DNA of 7,041 nt from Actinomycetes bacterium (lineage in GTDB: Bacteria; Actinomycetota; Acidimicrobiia; Acidimicrobiales; RAAP-2). The position numbers were made by a program, and so were the translations under genes. Every line of letters starts with the position of its first letter. The first letter of the stretch is position 1. The notes below the pieces were generated by a model. It saw only the letters and a program-made list of their open reading frames with translations, had not been told where the DNA came from and searched no databases. Where the stretch lies: positions 1 to 7,041 of the forward strand of contig JAJYWG010000332.1 of the NCBI GenBank assembly GCA_021791615.1. Reading direction: 5' to 3'. Below are positions 1 through 5,847 of the stretch, piece after piece.

Positions 1-142
1 CAGCCCGCAAGATGAGTGGACCGTCAATCGGCTGGCCGAACGGGCCGAGATCTCGGTCGGCCAAGCCCACAACGTCTTTCGCGCCATGGAACAGAAACGG
101 CTGGTCCACGCTGTCGGCAAAGGGCCCAAGCAACGCCGGGTG
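1..142. repeat. Terminal direct repeat, left copy
   Basis: Same 142 nt as 6900-7041 apart from base 127 (C here, T at 7026). The difference is silent (CCC/CCT, Pro) in the antitoxin gene. Its presence at both ends indicates a circular molecule of 6,899 bp or a tandem repeat, not a biological terminal repeat of its own. Confidence 0.85.
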
Positions 143-622
143 ATCGATGACCGCCGAGCCGCCCTGGACTGGCTCGCGGTCATAGACGGTGCTCGGCGCC
201 GCCCCCCCGCGGCAGCGACCTACCTCTACGCCCGCACCGAGACCGAGCTCGCCCGGCGCTTCGCCGAGCGAGCCGCCGAGGCCGGCGTGGCCTACGCGGT
301 GACCGGCGCGGCGGGGAGCCGCCTGCTCGGCGTACCTGTGCTCAGCCGGATCGTCGTCACCCAGATCCGGGTCGGCGGTCTTCAACCCATCGAGGCGCTC
401 GCCCGCCTGGGCCTTGAGCACCTCGATGCCGACGAGGTCGGCCGCGGCATGAACATCGACGTGTGGAGCGACACCGGTGAGGTCGGGACCTTCGGCGCCT
501 CGGAGGTCGACGGAGTCCGGGTCGCCCCACCGATCCGGGTGTGGTTGGACCTCCGACGACAGGGCGGGCGCAACGCCGATGCAGCGCAACTCTTCAGGGA
601 GCAGGCCCTTGAACGAGCCTGA
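1..622 (+). CDS. AbiEi-type antitoxin/repressor, C-terminal part (gene continues from 7041)
   Basis: This is the 3' portion of a gene whose 5' portion lies at 6463-7041; codons start at base 2 and no start codon for the frame lies upstream. Joined through the terminal repeat, the protein has 352 residues. This part holds the winged helix-turn-helix (about residues 133-195 of the joined protein, including ISVGQAHNVFRAME) and a C-terminal domain with the ending VAPPIRVWLDL...GGRNADAAQLFREQAL. That ending resembles the AbiEi_2 type IV antitoxin family, where a Y/W-LDL block is followed by a GRG-type helix. In such systems the protein represses its own operon through the wHTH and neutralises the partner nucleotidyltransferase without stable complex formation. 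Its TGA overlaps the start of the toxin gene by 14 nt, the usual antitoxin-then-toxin order. An ATG at 86 is internal, not the start. Family call is from motif memory; a generic wHTH regulator is the alternative. Confidence 0.75.
   Translation, partial: SPQDEWTVNRLAERAEISVGQAHNVFRAMEQKRLVHAVGKGPKQRRVIDDRRAALDWLAVIDGARRRPPAAATYLYARTETELARRFAERAAEAGVAYAVTGAAGSRLLGVPVLSRIVVTQIRVGGLQPIEALARLGLEHLDADEVGRGMNIDVWSDTGEVGTFGASEVDGVRVAPPIRVWLDLRRQGGRNADAAQLFREQALERA
596..601 (+). promoter_or_regulatory. Ribosome binding site that decides the TTG start of the toxin
   Basis: AGGGAG sits inside the last codons of the antitoxin gene, 7 nt before TTG 609. It supports the TTG start over the upstream in-frame ATG at 477 and implies that toxin translation is coupled to antitoxin translation. 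Confidence 0.55.
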
Positions 623-1493
623 CGGACAGCACGTCGCCGGCTATGACCCGGATCTCGCCGAGACGCTGGTGGCCGAAGCGGCCGACCTCGTGCGGGCTCT
701 CGGGTTCATGGCGCCCCACGTCGTGCTCATCGGCGGCCTCGTGCCGGGTCTGTTGGTGCCGGTCCTCGACCCCGGGATCGAGCCGCATGTCGGCACCGCA
801 GACATCGACCTCTGCCTGAGCGTGGCCCTCGTGGAGGGCGACACGGAGGCCTACGAGCGGATCGAGTCGGTTCTCAACAGCCTCGGGTTCCAAGAAGGCG
901 ACGCCTCGTTCCGCTGGCAGCGCCACGGGGGCATCGCGCTCACCGTCGAGTTCTTCTGCCCGGTCAGCGAACAACGGCCGCCCGGCAGGGTGTTCCGGCC
1001 GGCTCTCACCGACAACCCGACGGGCAAGCACAACTTCGGCGGCCGACTCTCCGCCCTCGCCCTCGACGCCGGCGAGTTGCTGACCACCGACGTCGAGGTC
1101 ATCCACCGCTCGATCGTCCTGCCACAGAACAAGGGGGCGATCGACATGGACCTCCGCGTCACCGGGCCGCTGGCGTTCTTGACGGCCAAGATCGATGCGC
1201 TGCGCGGCCGCGACAAGCCGAAGGACGCCTACGACATCGTCTGGCTCATCGAGAGCTGGCCCGGCGGCCCATCTGGCGCGGCCGAGTCCTTCGCACAGCG
1301 CCCCGCTTTCTCGCGCCCCGAGGTGGTCGCCGCCCTTCACGCGATCTGCGACGCCTTCGCCGATACCGACCGCATCGGCGCCCGCAGCTACGCCCGCTTC
1401 CTGGCAGCCGACCCGCGGGAGGAACCTCAACTCGAGCGACGTGCTGTCGGTGCCATCGCCGAGTTCACGGCCGCGCTACCGATTCGGAGCTGA
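609..1493 (+). CDS. AbiEii-type nucleotidyltransferase toxin
   Basis: Predicted 294-residue nucleotidyltransferase-fold protein, the toxin partner of the upstream antitoxin. The fold signature is visible: I-G42-G43-L-V-P-G-L, then T63-A-D65-I-D67 with the two metal-binding aspartates. Residues 190-212 carry the AbiEii/DUF1814 block AKIDALRGRDKPKDAYDI (K194, R201, K203, D206, D209). AbiEii toxins are cytoplasmic NTP-transferases that arrest growth by modifying RNA targets; the exact substrate here is unknown. The TTG at 609 is chosen because AGGGAG lies 7 nt upstream (596-601) and it gives the short overlap with the antitoxin stop expected for translational coupling. An in-frame ATG at 477 would force a 146-nt overlap and a non-homologous arginine/serine-rich start. 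No frameshift or missing key residue is seen, so it should be active. A non-toxic AbiEii-like paralogue is the main alternative. Confidence 0.8.
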   Translation: MNEPDGQHVAGYDPDLAETLVAEAADLVRALGFMAPHVVLIGGLVPGLLVPVLDPGIEPHVGTADIDLCLSVALVEGDTEAYERIESVLNSLGFQEGDASFRWQRHGGIALTVEFFCPVSEQRPPGRVFRPALTDNPTGKHNFGGRLSALALDAGELLTTDVEVIHRSIVLPQNKGAIDMDLRVTGPLAFLTAKIDALRGRDKPKDAYDIVWLIESWPGGPSGAAESFAQRPAFSRPEVVAALHAICDAFADTDRIGARSYARFLAADPREEPQLERRAVGAIAEFTAALPIRS

Positions 1494-1505
1494 ATAGGAG
1501 CGCCG

Positions 1506-1673
1506 ATGGACGACTTCGAACACGAGGTATTCCAGATGGGTCACTGTGCAAGGGTGTTGAGTGACGCTGCGCAGGACGAAATGGTGAAACGCCTCCTGCT
1601 AGAAGCGTCCCAATGCCTTGCTCTTCCGTCGACGGCGCGGACAGCCACGTCACAACAACACCCTCACAGTTGA
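1506..1673 (+). CDS. Small hypothetical protein, 55 aa (partly inside a MITE-like element)
   Basis: Short ORF starting MDDFEHEVFQMG, with TAGGAG (1495-1500) 5 nt before ATG 1506. It begins 12 nt after the toxin stop, so it would be the third gene of the same operon. I do not recognise it. Only the first ~12 codons lie outside the inverted-repeat element at 1543-1670; the other residues would be encoded by that element. The original gene was therefore probably interrupted, and this ORF may be a fusion of its start with element sequence. The C-terminal third is low-complexity (S/T/A/Q/H), which fits non-native coding. No membrane segment or signal peptide is apparent. It could be a non-functional remnant. 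Confidence 0.35.
   Translation: MDDFEHEVFQMGHCARVLSDAAQDEMVKRLLLEASQCLALPSTARTATSQQHPHS
1543..1670. mobile_element. MITE-like element with ~24-bp imperfect terminal inverted repeats
   Basis: The left end reads ACTGTG-CA-AGGGTGTTG-A-GTGACG (1543-1566). The reverse complement of the right end (1648-1670) reads ACTGTG-AGGGTGTTG-TT-GTGACG. This is 21 matching bases in three blocks, with a 2-nt and a 1-2-nt difference. The interior is about 80 nt, too short for a transposase, so it looks like a miniature, non-autonomous element. Ends of the type ACTGTG...GTGACG resemble some IS256-family ends, but this is from memory. I see no clear target-site duplication. It lies between the toxin gene and the AlbA_2-like fragment and disrupts the small ORF at 1506. 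Confidence 0.5.
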
Positions 1674-1690
1674 AGTAGGAGATTCCTAAC

Positions 1691-1796
1691 GTGCCATTCG
1701 GTGACCCCGATGTGCGAAGCCTCCGTCGTCCGCTCGACTACCCCCGAGAAGAGATGGCCACCGAGATCAAGGGGTGGCTCGATCTCAGCAGCCGTA
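1691..1796 (+). pseudogene. N-terminal fragment of an AlbA_2/Schlafen-like (ATP-binding) protein
   Basis: From GTG 1691, with TAGGAG at 1676-1681, the first ~35 codons give MPFGDPDVRSLRRPLDYPRE and then an E-I-K-G-W-L-D-L block. This opening (xFxDPxVxxLxRPxxYPRE...EIKxWLD) is what I recall for bacterial AlbA_2/Schlafen-domain, ATP-binding proteins found in many defence islands. There it precedes a block with ANHxGGxxxxGF. That block is absent: after about 1796 the frame stays open to 1996, but the residues no longer resemble the family, and they run antisense to insertion-sequence debris. The gene was evidently truncated by that debris. It would have been the last gene of the antitoxin-toxin operon. 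Family assignment rests on ~35 residues and is tentative. Confidence 0.4.
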
Positions 1797-1944
1797 ATGT
1801 GGGATGTGGGGTCTCCTGCTGCGTCCGTGGGTCGTTGGCGGTCCTCGAGGCCAACCCGAAGGGAGCGCGGCGACCGGAGGGGCAGCAGCTCAAGGCCTTC
1901 CCGGAAGCGGCGGGCAGTAGCTGTGACGTGCTCTCGAAGGGCCG
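1797..1944. other. Unassigned stretch between AlbA_2 fragment and ISL3 debris
   Basis: About 150 nt without a recognisable product in any of the six frames. Read on the minus strand it follows the last ISL3-like residues (PGIEAALREH) but does not continue into the usual ISL3 C-terminus. It may be the 3' non-coding end of the insertion sequence or a piece of another element. The frames that stay open here look like GC-rich shadow coding. Confidence 0.4.
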
Positions 1945-2892
1945 CCTCGATGCCGGGAAGGTGACGGCCGATCTTGCGCGAGCGCTCGACGAATGAGGCG
2001 ATGCGCGAGCGAGCGGCCCAGGAGCGCCAGTGCTCGAGCATGGTGAGCCCGAGGTCGCCCTTGGTCCAGATCGCGATGCGCAGCTGCTCTTTCAGCAGCT
2101 AGGCGCGATACAGCTTCTTGTTCGCCTTTGCGATCCAGGCCAGCTTCGCCTCCTGGCGGGCGGTCAGGTCCTCGGGGTTGCTCCACAGCGCGAAGCGGCA
2201 GCCTTTCAGGGTCTTCGCGTGCGCCCGCATGCCGGCTCGCCGGGCCTCTTCCAGACCTCGCGCCGCACCTCGTCGAGGGCCGCTGTCGCCCAGGCGACGA
2301 CGTAAAAGACGTCGATGCAGGCCGTCGCGTTCGGACAGGCCTCGGCGACGACGTCCGCGATCCAGCTGGTGCCATCGGCGGAGACGACCTCGAGTAGCTG
2401 ATCTCGTCGATGCCGATGCGGACGAGGTCACCGAATGGGTCTCTGCTGCGCGCGCGTCGGTGACGACCCGGTCGATGATGCCCCGACGGTCCTTTATGCG
2501 ACGCGCAGCAGCTCGCACACCGTCGACTTCGCGCGGTGGGTGGCGAGCCAGGCGACCAGGCCGTCAAAGGCCATCGTATGGCCCGCGCCGTGGCGCGCCC
2601 ACGGCACGAGCGCGACCGTCGGTCTGTGGGCGGGACAGGCAACGCTCGGCGCGTCGGCCTCGAGGAGACAGCGCAGGCTCCCGAGATCGAGGCTGCGCCA
2701 CCGGCGCCGCCCCTCGCCCTGGTCATGGCCGGGTGCTCGTCCTACAGCGCCCGCAGCGACGCCGACGGTCCTTGCGCAGGCGCACGTGGACGACGAGGCC
2801 TCCTCGCCGTCCGCCGCTTCGATCTCCACGTCCTCGATCACGGCGCCGTGGTCGACACCGATCAGCTTCCGCCATAGGTTGGCCCTGAGCAA
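1945..2892 (-). pseudogene. Decayed ISL3-family transposase
   Basis: Reading right to left in several frames, the parts of an ISL3-type DDE transposase appear in order: a start MLRANLWRKLIGVDHGAVIED (TTG 2890-2892), a zinc-type RCGRCR, then EGRRRWRSLDLG, VPWARH and AFDGLVAWLATH, then IGIDEISY (about 2394-2429), VSADGTSWIADVV, LKGCRFALWSNPEDLTARQ, AKLAWIAKANKKLYRA and EHWRSWAARSRIASFVERSR. The gene is broken by at least three frameshifts, an in-frame TAA at 2494-2496 and an in-frame TAG at 2099-2101. It also lacks the ~45-50 residues normally found between the IDEISY block and the VSADG block, which are here nearly contiguous. The usual C-terminal SNGxxE...TR block is missing. It cannot make active transposase. 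Confidence 0.8.
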
Positions 2893-2941
2893 CGCCGCGC
2901 TCCTCCACCTCGTCTTTGGACCTTCTCGACTTTCTCACCCA

Positions 2942-4098
2942 CACAGCGACTCCCTCCCAGGCCAGACGGATGACGGAGATTTCCTGGGGCGTGACAGGCT
3001 CAGGGTGAACCCACCGATGTTGCGCGACGATGATCACGCGACGGAGCTTGGCGAGGATGTCGAGGACCGAGGGTTGGGCCTTCGCCCGATACCACGGGGC
3101 GAGTGCGCGGGCTGCCTGGACGTCGTCGGGGTCATGGCCCGCCGTCGCATACCAGCAGATCGCAAGGCTGTTCACGGCGAGCCCAAAGGGGACCGTGCGC
3201 TTGACGGCCTGCTCGACCCGGTTGCGAGCCTGGCCGGCGCCCCCGAGCTGCTTCGCATCCTCGATGGCGACCTCGATTGACCAGCGCGCGGCGTAGCGCT
3301 CGACGACCTGAGCGGCGGTGGCATCGAGGTCGGTGGTGACGAGCGCCACGTCGTAGCCGCTCCTCGACCTGTCCCGGACGAGCACGAGCTGCACCTGTTG
3401 TGGGCCGAACACGCCATAGCAAAGGCAGGCACGCGTGGCTGTCGTGATGGCCGCGGTTGAGCCGTATCGAGTGACCGTGGTCGGGATGAAGGCAGCGCCG
3501 GTGGCGATGTCAGCAAGCGATGCGAGCTACACCCCTTTCCGGCGGGGCGGCCGCGCCGACCGGTGCGCGCCGGCGCGAGCTCGTAGAGCGACGCGTTGGA
3601 ACGCAGCCGGGTGGTCCAGGTGACCGACCTCGACAGGTCGCGCAGCGCCTTGCCCGCGTAGGCGGCATCAGCGACGACGTGGATCGTTCGACCGGGGAGC
3701 GCCGCGGCCAACGCCTCCACGAGGCGACGAGCGAGCGCGAGCCGGGACGAGTCGTCGCTGTCCTTTCGCACGAGCCCGAAGCCAACCGGCAACGCGACGG
3801 GCCGGTCGAGGAACCCCAAGCGCACCACGATCGCCAAGATCACCCAGTTGTTGCCATAGCCGATCTTCTTGTCACCGAGGGCGGAGCCGTCGTGGAACCA
3901 CGATGCCGCGTGCACCTTCGGCCCGCGACGATCGAACAGCGTGTCGTCGATGGCGACGGTGACCGCCGCGTCCTTCGCCGCCAGCAGGCGCACCACGAGG
4001 CCGGCAAGGACGGCGGACACCTCCTCGAGCGACCAGCGGGCATGGGAGAAGAACCACTGCGCCCGGTGGTGGCTCCAGGTCTGCGACAAGCCAACCCC
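2942..4098 (-). pseudogene. Truncated, frameshifted IS4-superfamily (IS701-like) transposase
   Basis: The first segment (4098 down to about 3525) reads WSHHRAQWFFSHARWS, then VAIDDTLFDRRG with the first catalytic Asp, then VVADAAYAGKALRDL with the second Asp, WTTRLRSNASLYELAP and GRRGRPAGKG. The remainder continues in another frame (from about 3525 to 2942) with LASLADIATG, SGYDVALVTTDLD, the Y-2-R-3-E-6-K signature YAARWSIEVAIEDAK carrying the catalytic Glu, and PSVLDILAKLRRVII. A 1-nt deletion near 3522-3530 explains the switch. About 50 N-terminal residues usual in this family are missing: upstream of GVGLSQTW the frame loses similarity and hits a TAG at 4126-4128. The normal stop near 2940 is also gone, and the frame runs into the ISL3 copy. 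A TTG at 4087-4089 could start a truncated product, but it would be inactive. Confidence 0.8.
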
Positions 4099-4115
4099 CT
4101 CGCCTCTCCGACTCC

Positions 4116-4126
4116 TTAGCAGCTAA
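4116..4126. repeat. Short palindrome at the edge of the transposase remnant
   Basis: TTAGC-A-GCTAA, an 11-nt palindrome lying between the truncated transposase and the DUF6788-like gene. It is near the point where transposase similarity stops, so it could mark an element end; too short to be sure. Confidence 0.25.
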
Positions 4127-4176
4127 CTGAGGACCTGGGCGCGTAGGGTGGATGGTGGCGAGGAAGGGAGACGCCG

Positions 4177-4584
4177 GTGAAGGTGGATCGCAGCCAGCGA
4201 GCGAAGCAGCGCCGGCTCGCCTCAGCGCTCGGCGAGATCGGCTTCGCGCTCCCGGGGTCGCTCACGGTGCGCGCCTACCGGTGCGGGAAGCAGAACTGCC
4301 GTTGCCGCGGCGAGCCACCGCAGCTTCACGGCCCCTACGCGTTCTGGACGCGCAAGATCGACGGCAAGACCGTGACGCGCATGCTGTCGGAGGAAGAGCT
4401 TGCCGACTACCAGCCGCTGTTCGACAACGCCCGAAGGCTCCGCGAGCTCATGAGCGAGCTACACAAGCTCTCCCTCCAGCTCATCGAACCGGCCGAGGAT
4501 CCGTCGGGTCCGAAGCCCGGCGCGAAGCCGAGCGACGTCGCCAACCGCAGTGGCCGGTCCTGGATCACCCGGTCTACGGAGTAG
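4177..4584 (+). CDS. DUF6788-like small protein
   Basis: Predicted 135-residue protein from GTG 4177, with a strong AGGAAGGGAG (4161-4170) 6 nt upstream. Residues 26-70 match the pattern I recall for DUF6788: PGSLTVRAYRCGKQNCRC (C36, C41, C43), PPQLHGPY (HGPY at 51-54), WTRKIDGKTVTRML, followed by DNARRLRELMSELHKLSL. The cysteine cluster suggests metal binding. The family has no established function; it is common near mobile elements and is probably mobile-element cargo here. The last ~20 residues (after about 115) look less typical and the gene ends exactly where the opposite-strand E1-like gene loses its expected continuation, so the 3' end may sit on a junction. The E1-like frame stays open antisense through its 3' half. 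Confidence 0.65.
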   Translation: MKVDRSQRAKQRRLASALGEIGFALPGSLTVRAYRCGKQNCRCRGEPPQLHGPYAFWTRKIDGKTVTRMLSEEELADYQPLFDNARRLRELMSELHKLSLQLIEPAEDPSGPKPGAKPSDVANRSGRSWITRSTE

Positions 4585-4982
4585 GGCTGAGCGGGATCAA
4601 AACTGCGAAAGTCGAGGTCATCACCTCCGACCCAGAGGTCGGCGGTGCCGCCCCCGGGCCCGACCGCGATCACAAGCTCCCGATCTGGGCTCGCCGCGGC
4701 CGGGGGTCGGCAGAGCCCCAGGCGCTCCGGCAGCTCGGACAGGCGGTTGACCGCCCATGGGTTCGGTCCTAGCGGAGCGTCGCCATCGAGGAGGGTGTGG
4801 GCATGGGTTCGCACCAACAGGGAGAACAGCGCCGCAGCGGCGAGAGCTGCTGCCTCTCCGGCTCGGGGATCGACTCGGACGACAGGCCGGAGCCGGTCGA
4901 GCATCTCCACAACCGCGGTGCCCGCGCCCGGGGCCAGGCTGGGACCGAGAGCCACCCGAGGATCGACGGCGGCGACGCTCAT
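4407..4982 (-). pseudogene. Truncated E1-like (ThiF-type) activating enzyme, N-terminal fragment
   Basis: The ATG at 4980-4982 overlaps the JAB stop (ATGA). The frame is open for 191 codons, but only residues 1 to ~125-133 (down to about 4584-4610) look native: MSVAAVDPRVALG, an alanine/leucine-rich helix (44-57), DGDAPLGPNPWAVNRL (66-81), RELVIAVGPGGGTADLWVGG (101-120) and DDLDF. I recall similar PLGxNPW and DLWVGxDDW segments in N-terminal regions of E1-like ThiF proteins from prokaryotic ubiquitin-like operons. The expected adenylation core (GxGxxG, the following Asp, catalytic Cys) is absent; the rest of the frame is antisense to the DUF6788-like gene. E1 proteins adenylate the C-terminal Gly of the Ubl. 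The call rests heavily on operon context. A short accessory protein of unknown function is the alternative. Confidence 0.5.
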
Positions 4983-5434
4983 CCGGACACCACGAGCGCG
5001 TCCCGGACGGGCCCGGGCGGCACATCGAGCCACGCGCCGCCCCGGCGGACCAGCACCGCGCAGGCGTCCAGGCCATTTCGAAGGCCCAACCCGAAGAAGG
5101 GCGCCACGACCGACAGCGCCCCTTCGTGGGTTATCGCCGGGTTGGCGTCGTCCGCCGGGCTGTGGAAGGCCAGCCCAGGATGGCTATGGATCCGGGACAC
5201 GTAGCGGTCTTCGGGTCCGAGGGCGGCCGCCAGTTGGAGCTTTCCTTGCCGCGTGACCTCCACTGAGCAGTAGGGCAAGGGGGTGGCCCTCTGGTCAGGG
5301 ATGACCAGACGATGGGCTACGCCGTCCAGGCCGGCCATGATCATGGCCGTGCCCTCACAGCCGTCAGCCCCTCTTCCCTCGAAGAAGCACCTCGCCTCTT
5401 CGAGCACAGGCACCGGCAGCACCAGGATCGTCAC
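4979..5434 (-). CDS. JAB/JAMM metallopeptidase of a ubiquitin-like system
   Basis: Predicted 151-residue single-domain JAB protease starting at GTG 5432-5434, overlapping the previous stop (GTGA), with GAAAGG just upstream. The zinc site is complete: E27 in GCEGTAMI, then H83-S-H85-P and S92-P-A-D95(-D96) in RIHSHPGLAFHSPADD. This is followed by ALSVVAPFFG, typical of Prok-JAB proteins. The H85-to-S92 gap is one residue shorter than in Rpn11 or AMSH, which I also recall for bacterial members. In bacterial ubiquitin-like operons such enzymes process the Ubl tail or release Ubl from targets, the deubiquitinase role. The Ubl here already ends in Gly, so deconjugation is the more likely job. Third of four genes joined by 4-nt overlaps. 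No signal peptide; cytoplasmic. Confidence 0.85.
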   Translation of the reverse strand: MTILVLPVPVLEEARCFFEGRGADGCEGTAMIMAGLDGVAHRLVIPDQRATPLPYCSVEVTRQGKLQLAAALGPEDRYVSRIHSHPGLAFHSPADDANPAITHEGALSVVAPFFGLGLRNGLDACAVLVRRGGAWLDVPPGPVRDALVVSG

Positions 5435-5847
5435 CGTCCCGCCTTTCTCACCAGGTGATCGAGCAGGCGCGGGAGCCGCAAGGTGTACCTGTAGGTGTCC
5501 CACCGATCGCCGAGATGGCTCGGGTGGCAGTGGTACTCGAAGGTGCCGCGTACGCAGACGAAACCCCGCCCGAGGACAGGGTGCACGCTGTAGAACAAGG
5601 TGCCCGGCCAGCACGCCCGCTCGGCCAGCACGCCATGCGAGTCGACTACGGCTACTTTGAACGGCTCTCCGTCGTACTCACTGCCGTCCAAGCGGATGGT
5701 GGCGTCGCCCACGTTGGTGCCGGTCAGCCGGCAGAACACCTCGCCGCCGATGACCGCCAAGTCGGCGATGCGGTCGCCCAGCTCCGTCCGGGCGACCGCC
5801 ACCTCGTCCTCGAGCATCTCCGCCAGCAGCAACGGGTGCAAGCTCAC
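5431..5847 (-). CDS. CEHH-motif putative metal-binding protein of the ubiquitin-like operon
   Basis: Predicted 138-residue protein from GTG 5845-5847, overlapping the Ubl stop by 4 nt. The key segment is GFVCVRGTFEYHCHPSH: C98, E104, H106 and H108 (plus C107 and H111). This Cys-Glu-His-His set matches what I remember of the predicted metal-binding 'CEHH' domain, found in bacterial operons with Ubl, E1 and JAB genes. Upstream are WPGTLFYSVHPVLG (80-93) and an acidic helix at 8-24. The C-terminus WDTYRYTLRLPRLLDHLVRK looks like a strand followed by a helix. The overall pattern could also recall a diverged E2-like fold, with C98 or C107 as a possible thioester cysteine; I cannot decide from sequence alone. 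No other E2 candidate is visible in the operon. Function is unproven; position suggests a role in Ubl transfer or target handling. Confidence 0.65.
   Translation of the reverse strand: MSLHPLLLAEMLEDEVAVARTELGDRIADLAVIGGEVFCRLTGTNVGDATIRLDGSEYDGEPFKVAVVDSHGVLAERACWPGTLFYSVHPVLGRGFVCVRGTFEYHCHPSHLGDRWDTYRYTLRLPRLLDHLVRKAGR

Noticed and set aside
1..142. Phage-type terminal repeat or attachment sites
   Set aside because: The repeat lies inside one coding frame and no phage or integrase gene is present; circular or tandem structure explains it better.
477..608. Upstream in-frame ATG at 477 as the toxin start
   Set aside because: It would overlap the antitoxin gene by 146 nt and add an arginine/serine-rich segment with no nucleotidyltransferase character; TTG 609 has the ribosome binding site.
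594..1430. Long minus-strand open frame opposite the toxin
   Set aside because: Antisense shadow of a high-GC gene; no recognisable motif, while the plus strand has clear NTase residues.
2118..2888. Long plus-strand open frame across the ISL3 region
   Set aside because: Arginine/serine/proline-rich shadow; the minus strand carries transposase blocks in order.
3520..4119. Plus-strand open frame opposite the IS4-superfamily transposase
   Set aside because: Shadow frame; the DDE motifs are on the minus strand.
4645..5256. Plus-strand open frames over the E1/JAB region
   Set aside because: Arginine/glycine/proline-rich shadow coding; the minus strand has the JAMM motif and 4-nt gene overlaps.
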